Under the pieces are notes generated by a model. It was not told the origin of the DNA, searched no databases, and saw only the letters and a list, made by a program, of their open reading frames with translations. Below, piece by piece: positions 1-4,673 of a DNA stretch of 5,510 nt. The stretch covers positions 1 to 5,510 of the forward strand of contig JASLAV010000002.1 of assembly GCA_030146905.1 (NCBI GenBank), given 5' to 3'. Each line of letters opens with the position of its first letter. Position 1 is the first letter of the stretch. The position numbers and the translations under genes were made by a program. Source of the stretch: Lentzea sp. GTDB taxonomy: Bacteria; Actinomycetota; Actinomycetes; Mycobacteriales; Pseudonocardiaceae.

Positions 1-177
1 GGCGGCCTCCAGTTCAACAAGAGCACCTGGGACGCCTATGGCGGTAGCGCCTTCGCGGCCTTCCCGCACCAGGCCACGCGCGAACAGCAGATCGCGATCG
101 CGACGAAGCTGCGCGACGGCCGAGGCGGCACCTACGCGGCATGGCCGGGCTGCCGCGCCAAGCTGGGCCTGCCGTAA
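1..177 (+). CDS. Resuscitation-promoting factor (Rpf), C-terminal fragment
   Basis: The 5' end lies outside the window; 58 codons and a TAA stop are visible. The peptide opens with GGLQFNKSTWDAYGG and ends with ATREQQIAIA, then AAWPGCRAKLGLP. This is the second half of the lysozyme-like Rpf (transglycosylase-like) domain, including the typical GGLQF block, the REQQIA helix, and the terminal Trp and Cys that close the fold. Rpf proteins are secreted muralytic enzymes that cleave peptidoglycan glycan strands and help dormant actinobacteria resume growth. The catalytic Glu, signal peptide and any DUF348/G5 domains would lie upstream and cannot be checked. The rpfB class is favoured because rpfB sits directly before ksgA in many actinobacteria, but the fragment alone cannot separate rpfB from other Rpf types. 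A strong hairpin follows 28 nt after the stop. Confidence 0.9.
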   Translation, partial: GGLQFNKSTWDAYGGSAFAAFPHQATREQQIAIATKLRDGRGGTYAAWPGCRAKLGLP

Positions 178-205
178 ACCCAGATCACTTTCCCGGTCCC
201 CAAGA

Positions 206-241
206 CGAAGGCCGTCCGTGGCAAGCCACGGACGGCCTTCG
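206..241 (+). terminator. Intrinsic-type terminator hairpin after rpf
   Basis: A 16-bp perfect stem (206-221 pairing with 226-241) closes a CAAG tetraloop. The arms contain GGCCGTCC and its complement. There is no U tract after it, which is common for actinobacterial terminators. Its place 28 nt after the rpf stop makes termination of rpf the natural reading. It separates rpf from ksgA transcriptionally, unlike genomes where the two genes are almost contiguous. Confidence 0.85.
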
Positions 242-366
242 CGGTGTAAGGGCAAGGGCAAGGCAACCACCCGCGCGGGCCGATGGCGAAGCCGAGGCAC
301 ACCCAAGGGCGATGCGAAGCGAGCCGTCTTCCATGTTGATCCGCCGTGAGCCGGTGAGTCCCCGTG

Positions 367-498
367 CGATGCGATTGGGGCTTGACTTTGGGTGCGAGGC
401 GCTACCCTGCCGGGTTCGGGCGGGTGCGGAGCATCCGACATTTTCCCGCCTGTTCAGCGCCTCGCAAGGGCCCCGAAGTCAAGCCCCAATCGCTATCG
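367..498. repeat. 132-nt nested inverted repeat (possible cruciform, palindromic mobile element or structured RNA)
   Basis: The outer arms are an 18-bp perfect inverted repeat, 371-388 against 476-493, containing TTGGGGCTTGACTT and its complement. With one bulged base the pairing extends by CGAT (367-370) against ATCG (495-498). Inside this, 393-403 (TGCGAGGCGCT) pairs perfectly with 456-466. Then GGCGGG (419-424) pairs with CCCGCC (445-450), and CGGA (427-430) pairs with TCCG (434-437) around a GCA loop. The result is a nearly unbranched hairpin of about 39 bp with internal loops. No transposase is nearby and no clear target-site duplication is visible, so the type of element is open. It is not placed as a terminator, since rpf already has one. 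Confidence 0.75.
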
Positions 499-513
499 AC
501 GCGAAGCGGCGAT
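495..513. repeat. GCGAAGC mini-hairpin abutting the inverted repeat
   Basis: ATCG (495-498) pairs with CGAT (510-513), and CGC (500-502) with GCG (506-508) around a GAA triloop, leaving one A/G mismatch. The core GCGAAGC is a sequence known to form an exceptionally stable single-stranded DNA mini-hairpin. The same heptamer occurs at 314-320 on the other side of the big inverted repeat. Positions 495-498 are used both here and in the outer arm of that repeat, so the two structures compete there. Confidence 0.4.
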
Positions 514-592
514 GACCACCCACGCCTCGTCCCTACCTAACGGACCACGCTGGAACGCAACCCGCACGGCATGTGGCGACTCCTCCGTCACA

Positions 593-611
593 ACGAGACG
601 GATCGTCTCGT
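593..611. promoter_or_regulatory. Palindrome copy 1 (operator-like)
   Basis: 8-bp arms ACGAGACG and CGTCTCGT flank a GAT centre. This is the diverged copy of the three; the C-to-T change breaks the innermost pair only. An operator role for a TetR-type repressor is inferred from symmetry and length. Confidence 0.4.
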
Positions 612-656
612 CTCGCGGGACGTGACTCGCCTGAGGAGGCTGGCCTGGCATCCGGA

Positions 657-675
657 ACGAGACGGACCGTCTCGT
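657..675. promoter_or_regulatory. Palindrome copy 2 (operator-like)
   Basis: Perfect 19-bp palindrome with 9-bp arms around a central A (666), immediately followed by CTCG, which makes a partial direct repeat of the right half-site. It is identical to copy 3. The function is inferred only. Confidence 0.45.
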
Positions 676-722
676 CTCGCGATACCGTGACTGGCCTGAG
701 GAAGCTGACCTGCGTACCCGGT

Positions 723-741
723 ACGAGACGGACCGTCTCGT
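723..741. promoter_or_regulatory. Palindrome copy 3 (operator-like)
   Basis: Perfect 19-bp palindrome identical to copy 2, centred on A732, about 165 nt upstream of the ksgA start. If these are operators, this copy is nearest to the gene they would control, although no promoter can be assigned confidently beside it. Confidence 0.45.
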
Positions 742-852
742 CTCACGACATGTGACCCGCCCTGCAAACCGGCCCACGCACTCGGAACGCGCCCCGTCCG
801 GGAAGCCGGTCCGGCCCGCCCGCCCGGAACGCGCCCAGGCAAGCCGCCCACA

Positions 853-891
853 CCCCCAACGCGACTCGCCCCGCAACCCCCCACCCCCTCC
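853..891 (-). other. G-run cluster on the minus strand (possible G-quadruplex)
   Basis: The + strand carries C runs of 5, 4, 6 and 5 at 853-857, 869-872, 877-882 and 884-888, so the minus strand (template for ksgA) has four G runs, with loops of 11, 4 and 1 nt. This fits a loose quadruplex pattern just upstream of ksgA. In a genome this GC-rich, such clusters also arise by chance. Confidence 0.3.
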
Positions 892-900
892 TGCGAGAAT
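892..900 (+). promoter_or_regulatory. Candidate extended -10 element for leaderless ksgA
   Basis: TG at 892-893, one base, then GAGAAT at 895-900 resembles an extended -10 (TGnTANNNT) with a G in place of the first T. The final T lies 7 nt before GTG 908, which is where a leaderless transcript would begin. No -35 hexamer is recognisable at the expected distance. The match is imperfect, so the call is tentative. Confidence 0.35.
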
Positions 901-907
901 GCACGAC

Positions 908-1735
908 GTGAGCCTGCTGGGACCTGCCGAAGTCCGCCGTCTAGCCGAAGAGCTGGGCATCCGCCCTACCAAGAAGCTGGGCCAGAACTTCGTCCACGAC
1001 CCCAACACGGTCCGCAAGATCGTCTCGTCGGCCAACCTGACGGAGGACGACATCGTCCTGGAGGTAGGTCCGGGCCTGGGCTCCCTGACCCTGGCCCTCC
1101 TCCCGAACGCGGCAGAGGTGGTGGCGGTGGAGATCGACCCACCGCTGGCGCACAGGCTCCCGCAAACGGTCCAGGAGATGGACCCGGAGAACGCGGGCAA
1201 GCTCCACGTGGTCCTCAAGGACGCCATGAAAGTCACCCGAGAAGACCTGCCGGCGCAACCCACGGCGATCGTCGCCAACCTCCCGTACAACGTCGCCGTC
1301 CCGGTCGTCCTGCACCTCCTGCACGAGCTGCCGAGCCTGCGGAAGGGTCTGGTGATGGTCCAGGCGGAGGTCGCCGACCGCATGGCCGCCAAGCCCGGCA
1401 GCAAGATCTACGGCGTCCCCAGCGTGAAGCTCGCCTGGTACGGGGAGGCGAGGAAGGCCGGCGCGGTCGGCAAGAACGTCTTCTGGCCCGCGCCCAACGT
1501 GGACTCCGGCCTGGTTGCGTTCCGGCGCCACGAAAAGCCCTTGTCCACTGTGGATCGCAAGAAGCTCTTCAAGATCGTCGACGCCGCCTTCGCCCAGCGC
1601 CGCAAGACCCTCAGGGCCGCCCTCAAGGGCACCATCGAGAACGTCGACGAGCTGCTCCGGAAGGCGGGCGTCGACTCCCAGCTGAGGGGCGAGCAGCTCA
1701 GCGTGATCGACTTCATCCGGATCGCGGAGGTCTAG
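908..1735 (+). CDS. ksgA: 16S rRNA (adenine1518-N6/adenine1519-N6)-dimethyltransferase RsmA/KsgA
   Basis: This cytoplasmic enzyme transfers four methyl groups from SAM to two adjacent adenines in helix 45 of 16S rRNA, a late 30S maturation step; its loss classically gives kasugamycin resistance. Counting from GTG 908 (275 aa), the family motifs are KLGQNFVHD (23-31, motif X), [11 protein letters not shown] (51-61, SAM-binding motif I), VEID (74-77, acidic motif II) and NLPYN (124-128, catalytic motif IV). [11 protein letters not shown] and the helical C-terminal domain with [14 protein letters not shown] follow, so the gene appears complete and of normal length. The start is uncertain: ATG 899 is in frame and adds three residues, but it has no Shine-Dalgarno. 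GTG 908 sits 7 nt after a -10-like sequence and begins [12 protein letters not shown], where homologues begin. Upstream extension to 752 is Pro/Arg-rich and unlikely to be coding. Confidence 0.95.
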   Translation: MSLLGPAEVRRLAEELGIRPTKKLGQNFVHDPNTVRKIVSSANLTEDDIVLEVGPGLGSLTLALLPNAAEVVAVEIDPPLAHRLPQTVQEMDPENAGKLHVVLKDAMKVTREDLPAQPTAIVANLPYNVAVPVVLHLLHELPSLRKGLVMVQAEVADRMAAKPGSKIYGVPSVKLAWYGEARKAGAVGKNVFWPAPNVDSGLVAFRRHEKPLSTVDRKKLFKIVDAAFAQRRKTLRAALKGTIENVDELLRKAGVDSQLRGEQLSVIDFIRIAEV

Positions 1736-1753
1736 GCCGGGGATCCATCGGCC
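1735..1753 (+). terminator. Hairpin at the ksgA stop codon
   Basis: GGCCG (1735-1739) pairs with CGGCC (1749-1753), with a G-U pair and one further G-C pair inside around an ATC loop. It starts on the last base of the ksgA stop. No U tract follows. It is a reasonable terminator for ksgA ahead of the separately controlled met operon. Confidence 0.45.
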
Positions 1754-1794
1754 ATCAGTGTGATCTGTCGAACGAATCGGAATCTGGCTTGCGC

Positions 1795-1814
1795 AACCGA
1801 ACGTCCGTCCGGTT
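1795..1814. promoter_or_regulatory. 20-bp dyad just upstream of the riboswitch
   Basis: AACCGAACGTCCGTCCGGTT is self-complementary at 8 of its first 9 positions (A1800/C1809 is the mismatch) around a TC centre. It ends 13 nt before the riboswitch P1 helix, so it overlaps the place where the met operon promoter must lie. It could be a repressor operator. It could also be a second hairpin terminating ksgA read-through. I could not assign convincing -35 and -10 boxes in this segment. Confidence 0.35.
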
Positions 1815-1826
1815 GACTGCTACTTG

Positions 1827-1914
1827 CCATCCGGAGCGACTGAGAGACCTGGCTCTACGACGTCGCAGCAACCACCCGCTGGATGCGGGCAGGTGCTAAC
1901 GCCAGGACCGATGG
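1827..1914 (+). ncRNA. SAM riboswitch, SAM-I/SAM-IV superfamily, variant without P4
   Basis: The SAM-I core can be laid out in full. P1 is CCATC (1827-1831) with GATGG (1910-1914), placing the AU pairs that line the ligand site. P2 is GCGAC (1836-1840) with GTCGC (1862-1866). A kink-turn follows: bulge UAC (1856-1858), tandem G-A pairs (1842-1843 with 1859-1860) and stem GAG/CTC. The P2 loop CCUGG (1848-1852) pairs with CCAGG (1902-1906) as the pseudoknot. GCAACC (1868-1873) leads into P3, ACC/GGU plus CCCGC/GCGGG, followed by the conserved GGTGCTAA (1892-1899). Only three bases separate the pseudoknot strand from the P1 3' strand, so the P4 stem of classical SAM-I is missing; no SAM-IV-like P5 is evident after P1. 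It lies upstream of metNIQ, as expected for SAM-sensing control. Subclass assignment (SAM-I/IV variant) is inference. Confidence 0.88.
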
Positions 1915-1918
1915 AGGA
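1913..1918 (+). promoter_or_regulatory. Shine-Dalgarno of the leader peptide, overlapping riboswitch P1
   Basis: GGAGGA ends 4 nt before ATG 1923 (5 nt from the core GGAGG), an optimal site. Its first two G residues (1913-1914) are the last two bases of the riboswitch P1 3' strand. SAM-stabilised P1 would therefore hold part of this site in a helix and crowd the rest, suggesting translational control of the leader peptide by SAM. Confidence 0.7.
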
Positions 1919-1922
1919 TCAC

Positions 1923-2009
1923 ATGGGTACCGTGCGAATGCTGACGCGCCGTCGAGTCATCGACCAGTGCCGTCGCTCGTCTTCTGCATGTCGTCGCCAC
2001 CTCGTCTAA
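1923..2009 (+). CDS. Cysteine-containing leader peptide (28 aa) upstream of metN
   Basis: A short ORF starts at ATG 1923 behind a strong GGAGGA and ends at TAA 2007-2009. The peptide begins MGTVRMLTRRRVIDQC and ends RRSSSACRRHLV. It resembles the small actinobacterial leader peptides, found before sulfur and sulfonate/methionine genes, whose pattern is roughly RR-x-VD-x-x-R-x-SSA-x-CR. The two Cys codons are TGC 1968-1970 and TGT 1989-1991. The likely role is regulatory: its translation or stalling would affect RNA folding between 2010 and 2132 and so metN expression. Sensing of cysteine is inferred from the family resemblance. A second in-frame ATG at 1938 lacks a ribosome site. The frame stays open back to TTG 1824, but that part is the riboswitch aptamer. 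Confidence 0.75.
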   Translation: MGTVRMLTRRRVIDQCRRSSSACRRHLV

Positions 2010-2033
2010 GGCGCCTTCTCAAAGTCCTTTGAC

Positions 2034-2057
2034 GCGCACTCAGCCAACGAGTGGCGC
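2034..2057 (+). promoter_or_regulatory. Hairpin between leader peptide and metN (candidate attenuator)
   Basis: GCGCACTC (2034-2041) pairs with GAGT-GCGC (2049-2057, one bulged G at 2053) around a 7-nt loop: 8 bp, GC-rich, no U tract. The 3' strand GGCGC (2053-2057) can pair instead with GCGCC (2011-2015), just after the leader stop codon. The two folds exclude one another, and a ribosome at the end of the leader peptide would cover 2011-2015. Attenuator function is inferred. Confidence 0.4.
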
Positions 2058-2090
2058 ACACACCTGAGCAGAACTCCGACCACGCACCGC

Positions 2091-2125
2091 CCACGAGGCG
2101 AGTGCGTCGTCGCGTGCAGCCGTGG
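2091..2125 (+). promoter_or_regulatory. Possible hairpin sequestering the metN ribosome binding site
   Basis: CCACG (2091-2095) can pair with CGTGG (2121-2125), whose last two G residues belong to the metN Shine-Dalgarno GGAG (2124-2127). GCGA (2098-2101) can pair with TCGC (2110-2113) inside. The stem is short and has an uneven internal loop. It offers a way for leader translation to set metN translation, but this is inference. Confidence 0.3.
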
Positions 2126-2132
2126 AGCAGAT

Positions 2133-3131
2133 GTGATCACTGTCGAAAACCTCACGAAGTCCTTCCAGGGTGTCAACGCCCTGAACGGCGTGACCCTCGA
2201 CGTCGAAGCGGGCACCGTCCTCGGCGTCGTCGGCCCGAGCGGGGCCGGCAAGTCGACGCTCGCACGCTGCGTCGCGCTGCTCGAACGTCCTGACTCCGGT
2301 GCGATCCGCGTCGACGGCACCGACATCACGAGCCTCGACGGGTCGGCCCTCAGGGCTGCCCGCCGGCAGATCGGCGTTGTGCCGCAAGGGGATTCGCTCC
2401 TCAGGCAGCGCACGGCCGCCGGCAACGTCGCGCTGCCGCTGGAAAGCGCCGGCGTGCCCGGGCCGCAGCGCCGCACCCGTGTGGGCGAACTGCTCGACCT
2501 CGTCGGGCTGACCGACAAGGCCACCGCCTACCCCGACCAGCTGTCCGGCGGGCAGCGCCAGCGCATCGCCGTGGCGCGTGCGCTCGCCGCGAACCCGTCC
2601 GTGCTGCTCGCCGACGAGCCGACGTCCGCGCTCGACCCGGAGACCACCGGTTCCGTGCTGACCGTGCTCGACCGTGCGCGCGCTGAGCTGGGTGTGACCG
2701 TTCTCATCGTCACGCACGACATGGGCGTGGTCCGCAAGATCTGCGATGACGTCGCCGTGCTGGAGCAGGGCCGCGTCGTCGAGCACGGCAAGGTCCTCGA
2801 CCTGGTCGGTGACGCCGCGAGCCGCACGAGCTCCGCGCTGCTGCCCGCCGTCGACCTGAACCCGATCAACGAGACCGCTTACGACCGGGTCGCCGACGTG
2901 GTGCTCGTCGGGTTCGCGGCGGTCGGCGCGTTGCTGCCGGAGGCGGCCCACCGGTTCGGCGTCGAGCTGAACATCGTCGGTGGTGGCCTCACCCGGCTGG
3001 GCGAGACGCCCGTCGCGCGCTTCCGCCTCGGCCTGAACGGCGAGCGCTCCGACTCCGCTCTCGAGTGGATCAGCGAGGCCGGCGGTGCGGTGCAGAGGTC
3101 CCTGAAGGGACCGCAGGGAGTAGCTGCGTGA
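2133..3131 (+). CDS. metN: Methionine ABC transporter ATP-binding protein MetN
   Basis: This is the ATPase of the MetNIQ importer: it hydrolyses ATP at the inner membrane face to drive D/L-methionine uptake through MetI. The 332-aa product has Walker A GPSGAGKST (34-42), the Q-loop Gln (85), signature LSGGQ (137-141), Walker B VLLADE (157-162), D-loop SALD (165-168) and switch His195. The ABC domain is followed by a C-terminal domain (about 250-325) of NIL/ACT type, which in MetN binds methionine and inhibits transport when internal methionine is high; this distinguishes it from generic amino-acid ATPases. The sequence after the Q-loop, GVVPQGDSLL, departs from the more usual aromatic MetN form. 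The start is GTG 2133 with GGAG 5 nt upstream. It is the first gene of metNIQ and its stop overlaps the metI start by 4 nt. Confidence 0.95.
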   Translation: MITVENLTKSFQGVNALNGVTLDVEAGTVLGVVGPSGAGKSTLARCVALLERPDSGAIRVDGTDITSLDGSALRAARRQIGVVPQGDSLLRQRTAAGNVALPLESAGVPGPQRRTRVGELLDLVGLTDKATAYPDQLSGGQRQRIAVARALAANPSVLLADEPTSALDPETTGSVLTVLDRARAELGVTVLIVTHDMGVVRKICDDVAVLEQGRVVEHGKVLDLVGDAASRTSSALLPAVDLNPINETAYDRVADVVLVGFAAVGALLPEAAHRFGVELNIVGGGLTRLGETPVARFRLGLNGERSDSALEWISEAGGAVQRSLKGPQGVAA

Positions 3132-3811
3132 GGTCTGCAACACCCTGGTCCGACGTTTTCGCGTATCTCGTCGAGGCCACCGGGGAGACGCTGTACATGG
3201 TCGGCGTCTCCACCATCATCGCCACCGTTCTCGGAGTTCCCGTCGGGGTCTGGCTGCAGCTCACCGCCAAGGGCGGGCTGCGGCCCAACGCCGCGGTGCA
3301 CCGCGTCCTGAGCTTCGTCACCGACCTGGGCCGCTCGATGCCGTTCATCGTGCTGCTCGTCGCGCTCACGTCGGTCACCCGCCTGATCGTCGGCGGTTCC
3401 ATCGGCAGCACGGCGGTCATCGTGCCGCTGGCCGTGGGCGCCATCCCGTTCGTCGGGCGGCTAGTGCAGAACATCCTGTCCGAGGTGCACGTGACCGTGG
3501 TCGAGGCCGCGATCACCACGGGCGCCTCGACGCTGAGGATCGTGCGCAGCGTGCTGATCCGCGAGTCGCTGCCCGCGCTGATCAACGCCATCGGCGTCAC
3601 CGTGATCGCCCTGATCGGGTACTCGGCGATGGCGGGCGTGATCGGCGGCGGTGGTCTCGGCGACCTGGCGATCCGCGAGGGCTACCAGCGCTTCAACGAC
3701 CGGATCCTGTGGAGCACCGTGGCGTGGCTCGCCGTGCTCACGACCGTGATCCAGTTCGGTTTCACCCGTGCCGCCCGTGCGTCCGACCGGCGCCGGCACG
3801 CCTCCGTCTGA
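3128..3811 (+). CDS. metI: Methionine ABC transporter permease MetI
   Basis: This integral membrane subunit forms the methionine channel as a dimer and couples to MetN. The 227-aa product has five or so hydrophobic segments (around 22-45, 63-88, 93-113, 149-175 and 193-215). It also has an EAA coupling loop, EAAITTGAS (126-134), that docks on the ATPase, and the highly characteristic block GYSAMAGVIGGGGLGD (164-179) followed by GYQRF. These place it in the MetI family rather than with other amino-acid permeases. The start is GTG 3128, which shares GTGA with the metN stop (4-nt overlap) and has AGGGAG 7 nt upstream, indicating translational coupling. The frame is open further 5' to 3065, inside metN, but that extension has no supporting signals. 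Confidence 0.95.
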   Translation: MRSATPWSDVFAYLVEATGETLYMVGVSTIIATVLGVPVGVWLQLTAKGGLRPNAAVHRVLSFVTDLGRSMPFIVLLVALTSVTRLIVGGSIGSTAVIVPLAVGAIPFVGRLVQNILSEVHVTVVEAAITTGASTLRIVRSVLIRESLPALINAIGVTVIALIGYSAMAGVIGGGGLGDLAIREGYQRFNDRILWSTVAWLAVLTTVIQFGFTRAARASDRRRHASV

Positions 3812-3839
3812 CCCCGTAGCAATTCTCAAAAGGAACATC

Positions 3840-4628
3840 ATGCGTATTAAGGCTGCCCTGATCGCGGTCGCTTTGACTGTTTTGTCCGCCTGCTCGACCG
3901 GTGCGAGCGCCTCCGACACGCTGAAGGTCGGTGTCTCGCCGGTCCCGCACGCCCAGATCCTCAAGTACGTGGCCGACAACCTCGCCGCCCAGAAGGGCCT
4001 GAAGATCGAGGTCGTCGAGTTCACCGACTACGTGCAGCCCAACACGGCGCTGGTCGACGGCTCACTCGACGCCAACTACTTCCAGACCGTCCCGTACCTG
4101 GAGACGTTCACGAAGGAGAGCGGCGCCAAGGTCGACTGGGTCCAGCCCGTCCACGTCGAGCCGCTGGGCCTCTACTCGAAGAAGGTCAAGAAGCTCGACG
4201 AGCTCCCGAGCGGCGCCAAGGTCGCGCTGGCCAACGACGCCACGAACGAGGCACGCGGCCTGAAGCTGCTGGAGGCGAACGGCCTGGTCAAGCTCAAGGC
4301 CGTCGACCAGCCGACCGTCCGCGACGTCGCGGAGAACTTCAAGAACCTGCAGTTCGTGCCGCTGGAGGCCGCTCAGCTGCCGCGGTCGCTGGAGGACACC
4401 GACGCGTCGGTGATCAACGGCAACTACGCCATCGACGCCGGTCTCAAGCCGGCCACCGACTCGCTCGCGCTGGAGAAGGCAGAGGGCAACCCGAACGCGA
4501 ACGGCCTGGTCACGCGGACCGAGCTCAAGGACGACAAGCGCATCCGCGACCTGGCGGAGCTGCTCGGGTCGCAGCAGGTCAAGGACTACATCAAGCAGAC
4601 CTTCGACGGTTCCGTCATCCCGGTCTGA
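3840..4628 (+). CDS. metQ: Methionine-binding lipoprotein MetQ (NlpA family)
   Basis: This is the extracytoplasmic receptor that captures methionine and delivers it to MetNI. The 262-aa precursor has a type II signal peptide: basic MRIK, a hydrophobic stretch, and lipobox LSAC (15-18) with lipidation expected at Cys18, so the mature protein is anchored to the outer face of the membrane. NlpA/MetQ motifs follow: KVGVSPVPHAQIL near the mature N-terminus, VVEFTDYVQPN, then LDANYFQTVPYL. The usual His in FQHxPYL is Thr here. The start at ATG 3840 has AAGGAA 4 to 5 nt upstream and is needed for the signal peptide; the frame stays open upstream into metI but would bury that signal. A 28-nt gap separates it from metI, so it belongs to the same operon. 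No strong terminator follows. Confidence 0.95.
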   Translation: MRIKAALIAVALTVLSACSTGASASDTLKVGVSPVPHAQILKYVADNLAAQKGLKIEVVEFTDYVQPNTALVDGSLDANYFQTVPYLETFTKESGAKVDWVQPVHVEPLGLYSKKVKKLDELPSGAKVALANDATNEARGLKLLEANGLVKLKAVDQPTVRDVAENFKNLQFVPLEAAQLPRSLEDTDASVINGNYAIDAGLKPATDSLALEKAEGNPNANGLVTRTELKDDKRIRDLAELLGSQQVKDYIKQTFDGSVIPV

Positions 4629-4673
4629 CTGTGACTACGACCGGGGGAGGAGTCCGGAACCCAAGAACGCCCG

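Larger units (their letters stand above)
593..765. repeat. Three tandem 64-66-bp repeats, each led by a 19-bp palindrome
   Basis: Units begin at 593, 657 and 723. Units 2 and 3 start with ACGAGACGGACCGTCTCGT, a perfect palindrome of 9-bp arms around one base (657-675 and 723-741). Unit 1 (593-611) has one change, GGATCG for GGACCG, leaving 8-bp arms. Each palindrome is followed by CTC, a short variable stretch, and a diverged GTGACT-GCCTGAGGA-GCTG block (clear in units 1 and 2, decayed in unit 3, which fades after about 760). Units drift in sequence but keep their spacing (centre to centre 64 and 66 bp). This argues for tandem duplication followed by retention of the palindromes. The palindromes have the size and symmetry of TetR-family operators; no regulator gene is visible here. 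Confidence 0.8.
178..907. other. Long rpf-ksgA intergenic region without a convincing gene
   Basis: No reading frame in this 730-nt stretch has a plausible ribosome binding site with recognisable protein content; the open frames present are Arg/Ser/Pro-rich, as expected from GC-rich noncoding DNA. It contains, in order, the rpf terminator, a nested inverted repeat (367-498) with an adjoining GCGAAGC mini-hairpin, three tandem palindrome-bearing repeats (from 593), a C-rich tract (853-891) and the presumed ksgA promoter. The parts 242-366 and 515-592 show nothing I can name. Its length is notable because rpfB and ksgA are close together in many relatives. Confidence 0.7.

Noticed and set aside
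38..625. Overlapping + strand frames covering the rpf end and the inverted repeat
   Set aside because: Arg/Pro/Ser-rich translations that run through the rpf terminator and a perfect inverted repeat, with no ribosome sites; such structure constrains the DNA or RNA and not a protein.
593..765. CRISPR-like array (three repeats with spacer-like intervals)
   Set aside because: The intervals between palindromes are themselves related (GTGACT...GCCTGAGGA), so they are parts of a tandem repeat and not unrelated spacers. Only three units exist and no cas gene is present.
752..907. N-terminal extension of KsgA from GTG 752
   Set aside because: The extra 52 residues are Pro/Arg/Ser-rich, overlap the third tandem repeat and the C-rich tract, and have no counterpart in KsgA homologues, which begin near SLLG.
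493..1404. Long open frame on the minus strand opposite ksgA
   Set aside because: It is an antisense shadow of a GC-rich coding gene: Arg/Ser-rich, no recognisable domain, no ribosome site. ksgA on the + strand carries all family motifs.
1824..1922. Longer version of the leader ORF starting at TTG 1824
   Set aside because: This part codes through every helix of the SAM aptamer, and TTG 1824 has no Shine-Dalgarno; ATG 1923 has GGAGGA at ideal spacing.
3065..3127. Upstream start for MetI inside metN
   Set aside because: The added residues are hydrophilic and unlike MetI; GTG 3128 has AGGGAG at 7 nt and the typical 4-nt stop/start overlap.
2040..3143. Long minus-strand open frame opposite metN
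   Set aside because: It is antisense to the full set of ABC ATPase motifs, of low-complexity composition, and is explained by third-position GC bias of metN.
4641..4656. Possible metQ terminator (CCGG...CCGG)
   Set aside because: Only four self-complementary base pairs around an unpaired purine loop; too weak to call.
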